Part shown: positions 8,220-17,144 of the stretch, piece by piece | Layout of the letters: every line of letters begins with the position of its first letter | How positions within the stretch are numbered: the stretch's first letter is position 1 | Assembly (NCBI RefSeq): GCF_003173735.1 | Contig: NZ_CP029551.1 | Location: 1,346,001-1,410,000, forward strand | Direction of reading: 5' to 3' | Length of the DNA: 64,000 nucleotides | DNA from: Methylobacterium radiodurans | GTDB lineage: Bacteria > Pseudomonadota > Alphaproteobacteria > Rhizobiales > Beijerinckiaceae | Notes under the pieces: model-generated | The model's database searches: none | What the model was told of the DNA's origin: nothing | Seen by the model: only the letters and a program-made list of their open reading frames with translations | Made by a program: the position numbers and the translations under genes

Positions 8220-9092
8220 ATGCGCTTCTCCAGCAAAGCCAATCCGGGCGAGGACCTCGCGGCGCTGCGGGCCGAGATCGACCGGATCGACGCCGAGATG
8301 CACGCCCTGCTGATCCAGCGCGGCACGATCATCGATCGGCTGATCGCCGTGAAGGGCACCACCGCCTCCGGCTCGGCCTTCCGGCCGGGGCGCGAGGCCT
8401 CGATGATGCGCCGCGTGGCCGAGCGCCACCGGGGCCTGCTGCCGCTCGACACCGTCGAGGGGATCTGGCGGGTCATCATCGCCACCTTCACCTACGTGCA
8501 GGCGCCGTTCTCGGTCCACGCCGACGTCTCGGCGGGCGACCCGGCGATGCGCGATTCCGCCCGCTTCCATTTCGGCTTCACGGTGCCCTACCGGCCCCAC
8601 CCGACCTGCGCGGCGGTGATTGAGGCGGTGGCGGCCTCGCGCGGCGACCTCGGCATCTTCCGGTTCGAGAGCCGGGCCCCGAACGGCGCCGCGCACCCGC
8701 CGAAGGGCGAGGCGTGGTGGGAGGGGCTGATCGGCGACGGCCGCCCGAAGGTGATCGCCCGCCTGCCCTTCATCGAGCGGCCGGCGCACCCGGCCGGCAC
8801 GCCGGTCTTCGTGGTGGCCAAGCCCCTCGACGACCCGAGCGCGGCGCAGCGCGACTGGGTGCTCTACGCGGTCCGGGCCGCGTCCTGGCCGGAGGAGGCG
8901 AACCGGGCGCTGCACGACCTCTACGGCGAGGTTGTGGGACGGGCCAAGGCCCGGGGCGAGACCGAGCGCCTGCTCCTCGCCCTGCCGGGCGGCGTCGGCG
9001 CGCGGCCGCTGCGCGAGGCCCTCGACCGGGCCGGCGCCGGCGTCACGCTCCTCGACGAGACCGGCAGCCACGCCGCGCGCTTCCGGGTCTGA
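8220..9092 (+). CDS. Chorismate-mutase-like protein with extended C-terminal domain
   Basis: A 290-residue protein. Residues 13-95 form an AroQ-type chorismate mutase domain: LAALRAEIDRIDAEMHALL, then an RGTIIDRLIAVKG helix and FRPGREASMMRRVAERH, where Arg and Lys residues line the active site in this family. The remaining 190 residues (from about VQAPFSVHADVS) look like a degenerate PheA/periplasmic-ligand-like fold, with GDLGIFRFE, a long strand PVFVVAKPL and an ACT-like end LLLALPGGVGARPLREAL. I see no clear prephenate dehydratase TRF motif. Possible roles are chorismate to prephenate conversion or a sensory derivative; the start context is ordinary. Confidence 0.75.
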   Translation: MRFSSKANPGEDLAALRAEIDRIDAEMHALLIQRGTIIDRLIAVKGTTASGSAFRPGREASMMRRVAERHRGLLPLDTVEGIWRVIIATFTYVQAPFSVHADVSAGDPAMRDSARFHFGFTVPYRPHPTCAAVIEAVAASRGDLGIFRFESRAPNGAAHPPKGEAWWEGLIGDGRPKVIARLPFIERPAHPAGTPVFVVAKPLDDPSAAQRDWVLYAVRAASWPEEANRALHDLYGEVVGRAKARGETERLLLALPGGVGARPLREALDRAGAGVTLLDETGSHAARFRV

Positions 9093-9094
9093 AC

Positions 9095-9136
9095 GCAGGG
9101 TTCCACCCTGCACCCGCGAAAGGTCTCGACCTTTCG
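9095..9136. repeat. Tandem palindromic extragenic element / likely bidirectional terminator
   Basis: Two consecutive perfect hairpins lie between the convergent chorismate-mutase-like and nitrile hydratase accessory genes. Hairpin 1 is GCAGGGT/ACCCTGC (9095-9101 and 9105-9111, 3-nt loop). Hairpin 2 is CGAAAGGTC/GACCTTTCG (9117-9125 and 9128-9136). From memory, this arrangement is a common interspersed palindrome of Methylobacterium genomes; here it probably doubles as a terminator. Confidence 0.65.
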
Positions 9137-9161
9137 AAACCGGGACCTCTGAGGCGCGCCG

Positions 9162-9482
9162 TCAGGTCCGCTGCGGGTCGTTCTCCAGGCGGATCGGCTG
9201 TCCGTGGGGCGTCGCCGCGGCGGCGCGCAGCCACGCATCGCGGCGGGCGTCCACGCCCTCCGGGGCGGCGATTCCGCGCTCCGCCAGCAGCGCCTCCAGC
9301 GCGACGAGCCAGCGCCCGTAATCGGCGGCCGCCTCCGGGTCGTCCCCGGGGCGGATCGCCCGGCCAAGCGCCGCGGCCCATTCGGACCCCGTGAACACGC
9401 CCGCGTCGCGCAGGGCCACCACCAGGGCGAAGACCTGCGCCTCCCAGGGCGCCGCGAAGGGGCGGGGCTCCGGCGCGCTCAC
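9162..9482 (-). CDS. Nitrile hydratase accessory protein
   Basis: A 106-residue protein of the nitrile hydratase activator type that resembles the N-terminal helical part of the beta subunit: FAAPWEAQVFALVVALRDAGVF aligns with the beta subunit's [20 protein letters not shown], and AADYGRWLVALEALLAERGI aligns with [21 protein letters not shown]. Such proteins help insert cobalt into, or mature, the alpha subunit. It starts with GTG at 9482, ten bases after the beta stop, with GAGGGAC upstream. It is the last gene of the nitrile hydratase operon. Confidence 0.85.
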   Translation of the reverse strand: MSAPEPRPFAAPWEAQVFALVVALRDAGVFTGSEWAAALGRAIRPGDDPEAAADYGRWLVALEALLAERGIAAPEGVDARRDAWLRAAAATPHGQPIRLENDPQRT

Positions 9483-9492
9483 GCAACGTCCC

Positions 9493-10158
9493 TCACGCAG
9501 CGACCGCGTCGAGATAGGGCTCGAACATCTCGACCATCACCCGCTGGTTCGGATCGGCGTCCGGCCCCCACAGCTCGGCGGCGGCGAAGGCCACGGTGTA
9601 GAGCCAGGCCGGGTTCTCGCCCGCGCCCGTCGCGTGGGTGTCGGGCAGCACGAAGGCGCCGTGCACCCGCTCGACCCGGCCAAGACGGCCCCGGACGTAG
9701 CGCGGCAGGCGGGTATGGCCCGCCGGGTGCAGGTTGCGGGCGCGCACCGCGTCGCCCACGCCGAAGCGGGCAGGCCCCGGGGCCGGGCGGTCGCTCGGGA
9801 AGCCGGCGCGGAAGCGCGGCTCCAGGATCTCCGCCGTCAGCACCCGCGCCACCGGCCGGGCCGGCGCCTCCGAGACGCCGCGCGCCATCTCTCCGGGGCT
9901 GGCGAGGCCGTGGGCGGCGACCTGTCTCTCCAGCGCCCGGAGCCAGATCGCGTAGTAGCTCGACGCGAGATACTCGGCCGGCGGCAGCGATTCGCGCGCC
10001 GCGCGCGAGCCGTCGAGGTTCCACGTGCCGGTGAAGCCCATGGCCATGGCCAGCGCGAAGACCCGCCGCTCCCAATCCGCGTGGAAGACCGGCTCGTCGG
10101 GCTCCGGCCGCACGGGGCCGAAGCCGTGCATGCCGCCGAGATCCTGGGCGCCGTTCAT
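9493..10158 (-). CDS. nthB: Nitrile hydratase beta subunit
   Basis: A 221-residue beta subunit of nitrile hydratase, which with alpha hydrates nitriles to amides in the cytosol. Signatures are [16 protein letters not shown] at the N-terminus, which is near diagnostic, [23 protein letters not shown], and the C-terminal SH3-like barrel [26 protein letters not shown], with WLYTVAF and ELWG later. The ATG at 10158 overlaps the alpha stop (ATGA), so translation is coupled to alpha. The reading frame stays open far upstream of this ATG, but that part is only the shadow of alpha and the amidase. Confidence 0.95.
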   Translation of the reverse strand: MNGAQDLGGMHGFGPVRPEPDEPVFHADWERRVFALAMAMGFTGTWNLDGSRAARESLPPAEYLASSYYAIWLRALERQVAAHGLASPGEMARGVSEAPARPVARVLTAEILEPRFRAGFPSDRPAPGPARFGVGDAVRARNLHPAGHTRLPRYVRGRLGRVERVHGAFVLPDTHATGAGENPAWLYTVAFAAAELWGPDADPNQRVMVEMFEPYLDAVAA

Positions 10159-10796
10159 TCCGCCAACTCCGGCAGCTTCGGAAGACCCGTGCCGATCATC
10201 GCGTCGCGGGTGACGAGGCTGGCCAGCCGCGCCTCGTCCCAGCCCTCGGTGCCCGCCGGGCGCTCGGGCAGGACCATGTAGCGGGTCTCGGCGGTCGAGT
10301 CCCAGACTGTGATGCGGGTGCTCTCGGGCAGGTGCAGCCCGAACTCGGCCAGCACCCCGCGGGGGTCGATGACCGCGCGGGCCCGGTAGGGCGGCGCCTT
10401 GTACCAGACCGGCGGCAGGCCGAGCACGGGCCAGGGATAGCAGGAGCAGAGCGTGCAGACGACGAGGTTGTGCTCGCCCGGCGCGTTGGCCACCACCACC
10501 ATGTGCTCGCCGCCACGCCCGCCGATATCGAGCTCGGCGATGGCCGGGGTGGCGTCCGCGAGGAGCCGCGCCCGGAAGGCCGGGTCGGTCCAGGCCCGGG
10601 CGACCACCCGGGCGCCGTTGTGCGGGCCGACCTTCGTCTCGTACATCTCGACCAGCGCGTCGAGGGCGGCCGGCTCCACGTAGCCCTTCTCGACCAGGAG
10701 CGATTCGAGCGCCCGCACCCGCGCCTCGACCGGCGTCAGCTCGCTGCCCCGCGGGTGATCGTGCGGATGGTCGTGCTCGTGGTGGTCGTGCGCCAT
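10155..10796 (-). CDS. nthA: Cobalt-type nitrile hydratase alpha subunit with His-rich N-terminus
   Basis: A 213-residue catalytic subunit. The metal-binding claw [11 protein letters not shown] gives ligands Cys114, Cys117, Ser118 and Cys119; the Thr at 115 is the cobalt-type residue, iron enzymes having Ser there. Cys117 and Cys119 should be oxidised to sulfinic and sulfenic acids. The substrate-side segment [15 protein letters not shown] and the terminal [15 protein letters not shown] fit the family. The first 14 residues contain seven His ([14 protein letters not shown]), a probable cobalt-gathering tail. It lies 18 bases after the amidase stop and overlaps beta. Confidence 0.95.
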   Translation of the reverse strand: MAHDHHEHDHPHDHPRGSELTPVEARVRALESLLVEKGYVEPAALDALVEMYETKVGPHNGARVVARAWTDPAFRARLLADATPAIAELDIGGRGGEHMVVVANAPGEHNLVVCTLCSCYPWPVLGLPPVWYKAPPYRARAVIDPRGVLAEFGLHLPESTRITVWDSTAETRYMVLPERPAGTEGWDEARLASLVTRDAMIGTGLPKLPELAE

Positions 10797-10814
10797 GGCC
10801 GCCCCTGCCTCGCC

Positions 10815-12233
10815 TCAACCCTGGATGGCGGCAAGGATATTCGGTGGCAGGCGCAGGTGCCAGTCGGTCGCGCCCTGGTAGGCCTGGCCGATGCGGAGCG
10901 CCGTGGCCTCGTCGTAGCCCCGGCAGACGATCTGCAGCGAGAGCGGCAGGCCGGTCTCGGTGTAGCCGCTCGGCAGGGCCAGCCCGCAGAGGTCGAGCAG
11001 GTTGCCGAAGCGGCAGAAGCGCGAGGGCAGGTGGTCCTCGTCCACGCTGTCGAGCGGGATGGCGGGCGTCTCGGTGGTGGGCGTCAGCACGGCGTCGAAG
11101 CCCTCCAGGGCCTCGGCGAAATCCCGCTTCATCGCCTCGCGCCGCCGGATCGTCGCGAGGTAGTCCTGGGCCGAGAGCTTGGCGCCGGCGATGATGCGCG
11201 CCCGCACCGCGTCGCCGAGCGGGCTCGCCGGATCCTCGGCCAGCGCCCCGTTGGTGACGTAGGCCTCGGCGTTGGTGATCTGGCTCAGAGCGAACAGGTC
11301 GGCGAAGCGGAAGGGCAGGCGGATCGTGACGATCTCGGCGCCGAGATCCGCCAGGGTGTCGAGCGCCCGGTCGTAGGCCGCGAGCACCGCGGCATCGACG
11401 CCCTCGCGCTCGGATTCGGGCATGCGGGCGAGCCGCAGGCCGCGCACCCCGCGGTGCAGAATCGGCAGCGGGTCCTGGGGCATGATCCCCCGCGTCGTCG
11501 GATCGAGCGGGTCGGGGCCCGACATCGCCCGATAGAGCAGCGCCGCGTCCTCCACCGTGCGGGCGAGCGGCCCCGGCGTGTCGAGGGTGGTGGAGAGCGG
11601 CACGATGCCGTGGGTCGAGATGCGCCCGACCGTCACCTTCAGCCCGGTGAGACCGCAGAAGGCGGCCGGCAGCCGCACCGAGCCGCCGGTATCGGTGCCG
11701 AGCCCCCAGGGCGCCATCCGGGCGGCAACCGCCACGCCCGTGCCGCTGCTGGAGCCGCCGGGCGTGCGGGGCGTCTGCGGATCCCAGGGGTTCCAGGGCG
11801 TGCCGAGATGCTGGTTTGTGCCCCAGCCCCCGTAGGCGAACTCGACCGTGTGAGTTTTGCCCAGCACGATCATGCCCTGCGCGATCAGCCGCCGGGCGAC
11901 CGTCGCGGTGCCGCGGGCGACCCGCGCCCGGTGGGCGGCCGAGCCCCCCATGGTGATGCGGCCGTCGAGATCGACGAGGTCCTTCAGCGCCACCGGCACG
12001 CCGTGCAGCGGCCCCACCGCGTGGCCGGAGCGGATCGCCCGGTCGGCGCCCTCGGCGGCCAGCCGCGCGTCGGCGGCGTAGACCTCCGTGAAGGCCCGGA
12101 GCTTCGGCTCCTGCGCGTCGATGCGCGCGAGCAGCGCCTCGACCGCGTCGACGGGGGAGAAGCGCCGCACGGCGATGCCCTCGGCCAGCGCCTTGGCCGA
12201 GAGGAGCGAGAGATCGGTCGGGGTGTCGGTCAT
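10815..12233 (-). CDS. Amidase, amidase-signature family
   Basis: A 472-residue amidase-signature enzyme. Catalytic residues are readable: Lys84 in VALKDLVDLD, the cis-Ser in TPGGSSSGTGV (about 161) and the nucleophile Ser185 in GTDTGGSVRLPA. The start is MTDTPTDLS at 12233. Placed 18 bases upstream of nitrile hydratase alpha, it should hydrolyse the amide formed there to acid plus ammonia. Related proteins include GatA and allophanate or indole-acetamide hydrolases, but no gatB or gatC is nearby, so a catabolic role is favoured. Confidence 0.92.
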   Translation of the reverse strand: MTDTPTDLSLLSAKALAEGIAVRRFSPVDAVEALLARIDAQEPKLRAFTEVYAADARLAAEGADRAIRSGHAVGPLHGVPVALKDLVDLDGRITMGGSAAHRARVARGTATVARRLIAQGMIVLGKTHTVEFAYGGWGTNQHLGTPWNPWDPQTPRTPGGSSSGTGVAVAARMAPWGLGTDTGGSVRLPAAFCGLTGLKVTVGRISTHGIVPLSTTLDTPGPLARTVEDAALLYRAMSGPDPLDPTTRGIMPQDPLPILHRGVRGLRLARMPESEREGVDAAVLAAYDRALDTLADLGAEIVTIRLPFRFADLFALSQITNAEAYVTNGALAEDPASPLGDAVRARIIAGAKLSAQDYLATIRRREAMKRDFAEALEGFDAVLTPTTETPAIPLDSVDEDHLPSRFCRFGNLLDLCGLALPSGYTETGLPLSLQIVCRGYDEATALRIGQAYQGATDWHLRLPPNILAAIQG

Positions 12234-12358
12234 CGCAATCGCTTTCTGGTACCGTTCGGGAACGGGAGTCCCGCATTCAGCCAAGAGGTACGCAACCAAG
12301 AGGCACGGGCCCCCGCGCGGGAGCAGGGACGCGCCGCGCTCGGGTGGCGGGCCTTGCG

Positions 12359-13957
12359 CTACTTCATCCCCACCAGGGTCAGGTCGATGAACCAGGACTG
12401 GGGGGATACGAAGCCGGTGACCCGGGGCGACATCGCCCGGGCGTTGAGGTCGTGCACCACGTAGAGCCAGGGCGGATCGTCCACGAGGCGCTCGTGGGCC
12501 GCGCGGGTCGCGGCCGCGGTCGCTTCCGGCGCACGCGCCTCGGCGAGCTGCTTCATCGCGGCGTCGAAGGCCGCATCCCGCCAGTTCGGGAAGTTGAAGC
12601 CGTTCGGCGGGAAGCGGTCGGACGCGAAGTAGCGGGCCATCACCCCGGCGTCCGAGGAGGGCGACGAGATGTTGAGCGCCATCGCGCCCTGCAGGCTCGG
12701 GCTGTCGGGGGTCGCCCGGCCCGCGTTCAGCAGCACCTGCCACTCGACCACGGTGAAGGACACCTCGACGCCGCAGGCCTGCTTCAGGTTCTCCTGCAGG
12801 TACTCGTTCATCGGCATCGGCAGCATCTGTCCCGAGCCCGAGGTCGAGACCATCACGCTGAAGCGCAGCGGCTTGCTCGCGTCGAAGCCGGCCTGCGCCA
12901 GCAGGTCCCGGCCCTTGGTCGGGTCGAAGCCGTAGCGGTTCTGCGGCGCGCCGAAATCCGGGTCGCCCGCCTTGAGCCAGCCGCGGGCCGGCTCGGCCGT
13001 GCCGTTGAGCAGCGCCACGATGCCGTCGCGGTCGATGCAGTAGTTCAGCGCCTGGCGCACCCGCACGTCCTTCAGCGGGCTGTCCTTGGCGCCGATGTTG
13101 TACATCCACGGCCAGACATGGGGGTAGGACCTCGCGGTGAGCGTGAAGCCCGCGGCCTTCAGCGACGGTATGCCGTCCGAGGCCGGCACCTCGATCCAAT
13201 CCACCTGACCCGCGCGGAGCGCGGCCAACCGCGCATTCGCCTCCGGGATCGGCATCAGGCGCACGCGCTCGACCCGGGCGCGCTTTTCCGCGTCCCAGTA
13301 GGCATCGTTGCGGGCGAGATCGACCGCCTCGCGCGGGGCGACGCGGGTGATCCGGAACGGGCCGGTGCCCGCCGCCGGCAGGGCCGCGACCTTGCTCCAG
13401 TCGCCCCCGGCCGCCGCGAAGGAGCGCGGCGAGGTGAACAGGATGTAGACCGCCATGTAGGGGAAGTAGGAGGCCGCCTGCGTGGTGGTGATCGCCACCG
13501 TGCGGTCGTCGATCTTCCGGTAGGTCGCGAGCAGCGGCACCCGTGCCCGGGTGATCCCGGCCGCCGGCGCCTCGAATTGCGGGCTGTCGTTCCGGAAGTA
13601 GCGGTCGAGATTCCAGATCACCGCGTCGGCGTCGAAGGGGGCGCCGTCGTGGAAGGCGACGCCCTCGCGCAGGTGGAAGATCCAGGTCTTCGGATCGTCC
13701 GCCGCCTGCTCCCAGCGGGTGGCGAGGCCGGGCCGCAGCCCCGCCGGCCTGTCGGTCCTGGCAAGGTCCCAGAGAACCAGCGACTCGAAGACCGGGTAGC
13801 CGAGGAAGCGCATCCCCTCGAAGCCGTTGTTCGGCATGCCGGTGGCGGTGGGGATGTCGCTCGCCGTCATGGCGATGCGCAGCGTCGTCTGGGCCTCTGC
13901 CGGTGCCGCGAGGCCGCCGAGCAGCAGGAGACCGGCCAGTGCACGTTTGAGCGTCAT
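12359..13957 (-). CDS. ABC transporter substrate-binding protein, family 5 (DppA/OppA-like)
   Basis: A 532-residue periplasmic binding protein with a Sec signal peptide (residues 1-22, ending APAEA). Family-5 features are LRPGLATRWEQ, WIFHLREGVAFHDGAPFDADAV, AAGTGPFRITR, and VRQALNYCIDRDGIV. It precedes the amidase and nitrile hydratase genes on the same strand with a 125-base gap, so it may capture a peptide-, amide- or nitrile-like ligand for that pathway. No permease or ATPase genes accompany it, so its membrane partner must be encoded elsewhere or outside the window. Confidence 0.9.
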   Translation of the reverse strand: MTLKRALAGLLLLGGLAAPAEAQTTLRIAMTASDIPTATGMPNNGFEGMRFLGYPVFESLVLWDLARTDRPAGLRPGLATRWEQAADDPKTWIFHLREGVAFHDGAPFDADAVIWNLDRYFRNDSPQFEAPAAGITRARVPLLATYRKIDDRTVAITTTQAASYFPYMAVYILFTSPRSFAAAGGDWSKVAALPAAGTGPFRITRVAPREAVDLARNDAYWDAEKRARVERVRLMPIPEANARLAALRAGQVDWIEVPASDGIPSLKAAGFTLTARSYPHVWPWMYNIGAKDSPLKDVRVRQALNYCIDRDGIVALLNGTAEPARGWLKAGDPDFGAPQNRYGFDPTKGRDLLAQAGFDASKPLRFSVMVSTSGSGQMLPMPMNEYLQENLKQACGVEVSFTVVEWQVLLNAGRATPDSPSLQGAMALNISSPSSDAGVMARYFASDRFPPNGFNFPNWRDAAFDAAMKQLAEARAPEATAAATRAAHERLVDDPPWLYVVHDLNARAMSPRVTGFVSPQSWFIDLTLVGMK

Positions 13958-14120
13958 GAAAACTCAACGGTGGATTGCGGACGCCTGCTCGCCCGCAAGT
14001 TGCAGGCCATGCTTCCCGCTTCCCGCGCAGGCCCGGTCCCAAGGCTAGGGCTTGCCGCCTCGCGCGGGCGCGCCACCATGCAGGCGGGGCCGGGTGCACC
14101 CGGTGCAGGAGAGCCGTGCC

Positions 14121-15677
14121 GTGTCCGAGCCGATGAACGGGGCCGAGAGCCTTGTGCGCACCCTTGTGGCGGGCGGCGTCGAGGTCTGCTTCACCAATCC
14201 CGGCACCTCGGAAATGCATTTCGTGGCGGCCCTCGACCGGGTCGAGGGCATGGCGTGCGTGCTGTTCCTGTTCGAGGGCGGCGCGACGGGGGCGGCGGAT
14301 GGCTACAGCCGCGTCGCCGACAAGCCGGCCTCGACGCTGCTCCATCTCGGCCCCGGCCTCGCCAACGGCTGGGCGAATCTCCACAACGCCCGCCGCGCCC
14401 GCTCGATGGTGGTCAACATCGTGGGTGAGCACGCGACCTATCATCGGCAGTACGACGCGCCGCTGACCTCGGACATCGAGGCGCTCGCCGCCACCGTCTC
14501 GGCCTGGACCCGCACCGGCGCGAGCGCCCTTGAGGTCGCGGCCGACGGGGCGGCGGCGATCCAGGCCGCCCGCACCGCGCCGGGCCGGATCGCCACCCTG
14601 ATCCTGCCCGCCGACACCGCCTGGCAGCCGGGCTCCGGCGTCGCCCCCGTCCCGCCGGTCCCGGAGCGGGCGCGGGCGGGCGAGGACGCGGTGGCGGCGG
14701 CCGCCGCCGCGCTCGCCAGCGGCGAGCCGGCCCTGCTGCATCTCGGCGACCGGGCGCTGCGCGGCCAGGCCAAGCGCATCGCGGCCCGGATCGCCCGGAA
14801 GACCGGGGCGAAGCTGCTGGCCATGACGTCGAACGCCCGGATCGACCGCGGCGCGGGCGAGGTGCCGATCGAGCGGCTGCCCTACCCGATCGACCAGGCG
14901 ATCGCGGTGCTGGCGCCCTACCGGCGGGTCATCCTCGTGGGCGCCACGCGGCCGGTCGGCTTCTTCGCCTATCCGGGCAAGCCGAGCGTGCTGACCCATC
15001 CCGATTGCGAGACGGTGACGCTCGCCACCCCCGATGAGGATCAGATCGAGGCGCTGGAGCGGCTGGCCGAGGCGGTCGGCGCGCCGGGGGAGATCGACCT
15101 GCCCCCGCCGCCGCGCCCGGAACTTCCGACCGCCGGGCCGCTCGGCGACGACACGATCGGCCGGGTGCTCGGCGCGCTGATCCCGGAGGGGGCGGTCGTC
15201 TGCGACGAATCGCTGACGACGGGCCGCAACTTCTTCGGCGCGACCCACGGCGCGGCGCCGCACAGCTGGCTCCAGCTCTCGGGCGGCGCGATCGGCGTCG
15301 GCATCCCGATGGCGACGGGCGCCGCGGTCGCGGCGCGCGGCCGCAAGGTGATCGGCCTCCAGGCGGACGGCAGCGCCCTCTACACCGCCCAGGCCCTCTG
15401 GACCCAGGCGCGCGAGCGCCTCGACGTGGTGACGCTGATCTGGTCGAACCGCGCCTACGCGATCCTGCGGGGCGAACTCGCCAATGTCGGGGCGCACAAT
15501 CCCGGCCCGAAGGCGCTCGGCATGCTCTCGCTCGACAACCCGCCCGTCGACTGGGTCAGCCTCGCCCGCGGCTACGGCGTCGAGGCGCGCCGCGTCGAGA
15601 CGCTGGAGGCCTTCACCGACGTGTTCGCCCACGCGCTGGCGCGGCGCGGGCCGTTCCTGATCGAGGTGGCGCTGTAG
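14121..15677 (+). CDS. ThDP-dependent enzyme, acetolactate synthase-like
   Basis: A 518-residue thiamine-diphosphate enzyme of the IlvB/benzoylformate decarboxylase superfamily. The activating Glu is in FLFEGGATGAADGYSR (Glu52), preceded by the CFTNPGTSEMHF entrance; the C-terminal ThDP/Mg site is LQADGSALYTAQALW ending in SNRAYAIL, with QLSGGAIGVGIPMATG before it. The start is GTG at 14121, with AGGAGA eight bases upstream; ATG at 14133 is the alternative. No small regulatory subunit or ilvC is adjacent, so a catabolic decarboxylase or carboligase is as likely as valine synthesis. Confidence 0.8.
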   Translation: MSEPMNGAESLVRTLVAGGVEVCFTNPGTSEMHFVAALDRVEGMACVLFLFEGGATGAADGYSRVADKPASTLLHLGPGLANGWANLHNARRARSMVVNIVGEHATYHRQYDAPLTSDIEALAATVSAWTRTGASALEVAADGAAAIQAARTAPGRIATLILPADTAWQPGSGVAPVPPVPERARAGEDAVAAAAAALASGEPALLHLGDRALRGQAKRIAARIARKTGAKLLAMTSNARIDRGAGEVPIERLPYPIDQAIAVLAPYRRVILVGATRPVGFFAYPGKPSVLTHPDCETVTLATPDEDQIEALERLAEAVGAPGEIDLPPPPRPELPTAGPLGDDTIGRVLGALIPEGAVVCDESLTTGRNFFGATHGAAPHSWLQLSGGAIGVGIPMATGAAVAARGRKVIGLQADGSALYTAQALWTQARERLDVVTLIWSNRAYAILRGELANVGAHNPGPKALGMLSLDNPPVDWVSLARGYGVEARRVETLEAFTDVFAHALARRGPFLIEVAL

Positions 15678-15931
15678 GCAGGGCCCCGTCGCCGGGACGT
15701 CATGGAAGCGGTCTAGACCGGCCTCTTCGGCGCGTGCGCCGCCTCTACTGCGCTGCAGCGGAAATACTTACGCAGAACGACCGCGAATCACTTGCGCAGC
15801 GATTTCGTTGCGTTAACGTTCCAATCTCGCAAGCCGTTTCAAGGAGACAGAAGGAGAATAATTCCTCCGCGCACCGTGCGTTGGAAGAAAAGCGTCGTCC
15901 AGAGGCAATGATCCAACACAGGATGGCTCCG

Positions 15932-16090
15932 ATGTCCGAGATGATTCGCGTTCGCCCGACCCAGGACGGAACCTATACTGTTTACCGCGGCATGACGGCG
16001 TTGATCTCCGGCCTGACCCGCCTGCAGGCCGAGCGCTACGAGGCGAGCATCGCCCGCCAGCAGCAGGGCCTGGTCTCGGCGGGCGCCTGA
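15932..16090 (+). CDS. Small conserved-looking hypothetical protein
   Basis: A 52-residue acidic-to-basic soluble peptide, starting MSEMIRVRPTQDGTYTVYRG and ending VSAGA, with a central helix-like TRLQAERYEAS. I choose the ATG at 15932 because AGGA lies at a proper distance; in-frame ATGs at 15908 and 15923 are alternatives. The upstream 250 bases are less GC-rich and show no other gene; they hold AAGGAGA near 15840 and are probably promoter and leader. I do not recognise the family. Confidence 0.55.
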   Translation: MSEMIRVRPTQDGTYTVYRGMTALISGLTRLQAERYEASIARQQQGLVSAGA

Positions 16091-16128
16091 CGCCCGCGGC
16101 GCCGCCCGCGAGGCGGCGCTCCTCGCCC

Positions 16129-17058
16129 TCAGACCGCCCCGTCGAGCGCGAGCGCGCCGAGATCCGCCATGTTCCCGTCCGCATCGAGCCCGCGCTGCCG
16201 GGCCGAGATCACGTGGCGGTCGCCGGCCCGCGCGAAGCTGAACAGCACGTAGGCCGCGCGCCGGGCCGGCGAGGGGCCGTGCGCGCCGGGCCGGGCCGAG
16301 GCCGAGGCGGCGCCGACGACCGGCACCGGGCGGCCCCCCGGTCCCGCTACGGTGGCGAGGCTCGCCACGTGGTTGTGGCCGTGCAGGATCAGCTCGGCGC
16401 CTGCCCGCGCGATCATCGCCGTGAAGGCCTGCGCGTCCCGTAGCTCGCGCCCCGCCGAGGCGCCGCCGGGATGAGGCGGATGGTGGATCATCACCACCCG
16501 GCAGGGCCGGCCGGGCTCCGTCGCGAGCGCCCGCAGCAGCACCTCGGCCGCCGTGATCTGCGCCGCGCCGAGGCGTCCGGTCGCCGCGAAGGGGATCGTC
16601 GGGATCGCCGTCGAGAGCCCGATCAGGGCGATCGGCCCGCGCCGCCGCAGGTAGGGGAAGCGGCTGCCGCAGCCGCCGTCGTCGGCCGTCCAGCGGTCAC
16701 ACTGGCCGAGCAGGCCCTCCAGCGAGCCGCGCACGTAGGCGTCGTGGTTGCCCGGCACGAAGCTCACCGCGTCCGGCGTGCCCAGCGCCTCCAGGAAGGC
16801 GCGCGCCGTCGCCCACTCGCTCGGCAGGCCGATGTTGCAGAGGTCGCCCGTGCAGGCGACGTGGTCGGGCGCCTGTGCCCGCAGGTCCGCCACCAGGGCA
16901 GAGAGCACCGCCATGTCGTGGCTGCGCGAGCGCCCGCGCCGCCAGTTGGCGTAGCCGGTGGCGCGCTTGCCGAGCAGCTGGTGCAGGCGCGGGCGCGACA
17001 GCGGCCCGACATGCGGGTCGCTGAGATGGGCGAGGCGGAAGGGCGCGGAATCCGGCAT
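16129..17058 (-). CDS. Calcineurin-like metallophosphoesterase
   Basis: A 309-residue class III cyclic-nucleotide-phosphodiesterase-like metallophosphatase. All five family blocks are present: LAHLSDPHVG (Asp14, His16), CTGDLCN (Asp72), VPGNHDAY (Asn104, His105), VMIHHPPHPG, and ILHGHNHVAS. These bind two metals, usually Fe/Mn. It lacks a signal peptide, so it is cytosolic. An RNA, cAMP or phospholipid-type substrate is possible (compare CpdA and UshA-like enzymes); sequence alone cannot choose. It converges on the small gene at 15932. Confidence 0.88.
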   Translation of the reverse strand: MPDSAPFRLAHLSDPHVGPLSRPRLHQLLGKRATGYANWRRGRSRSHDMAVLSALVADLRAQAPDHVACTGDLCNIGLPSEWATARAFLEALGTPDAVSFVPGNHDAYVRGSLEGLLGQCDRWTADDGGCGSRFPYLRRRGPIALIGLSTAIPTIPFAATGRLGAAQITAAEVLLRALATEPGRPCRVVMIHHPPHPGGASAGRELRDAQAFTAMIARAGAELILHGHNHVASLATVAGPGGRPVPVVGAASASARPGAHGPSPARRAAYVLFSFARAGDRHVISARQRGLDADGNMADLGALALDGAV

Positions 17059-17144
17059 CGCCCCCGCGCATCGCGGCTCCAGGCGCGCCCGTCAAGCGGC
17101 GCGGGCGTCGATCGGGCGACGCTCGGGCACTCCTCATGCACTGC

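Noticed and set aside
10815..15632. Single huge reading frame across amidase, binding-protein and ThDP-enzyme regions
   Set aside because: GC-rich DNA leaves frames open; only the amidase part (start 12233) shows family motifs.
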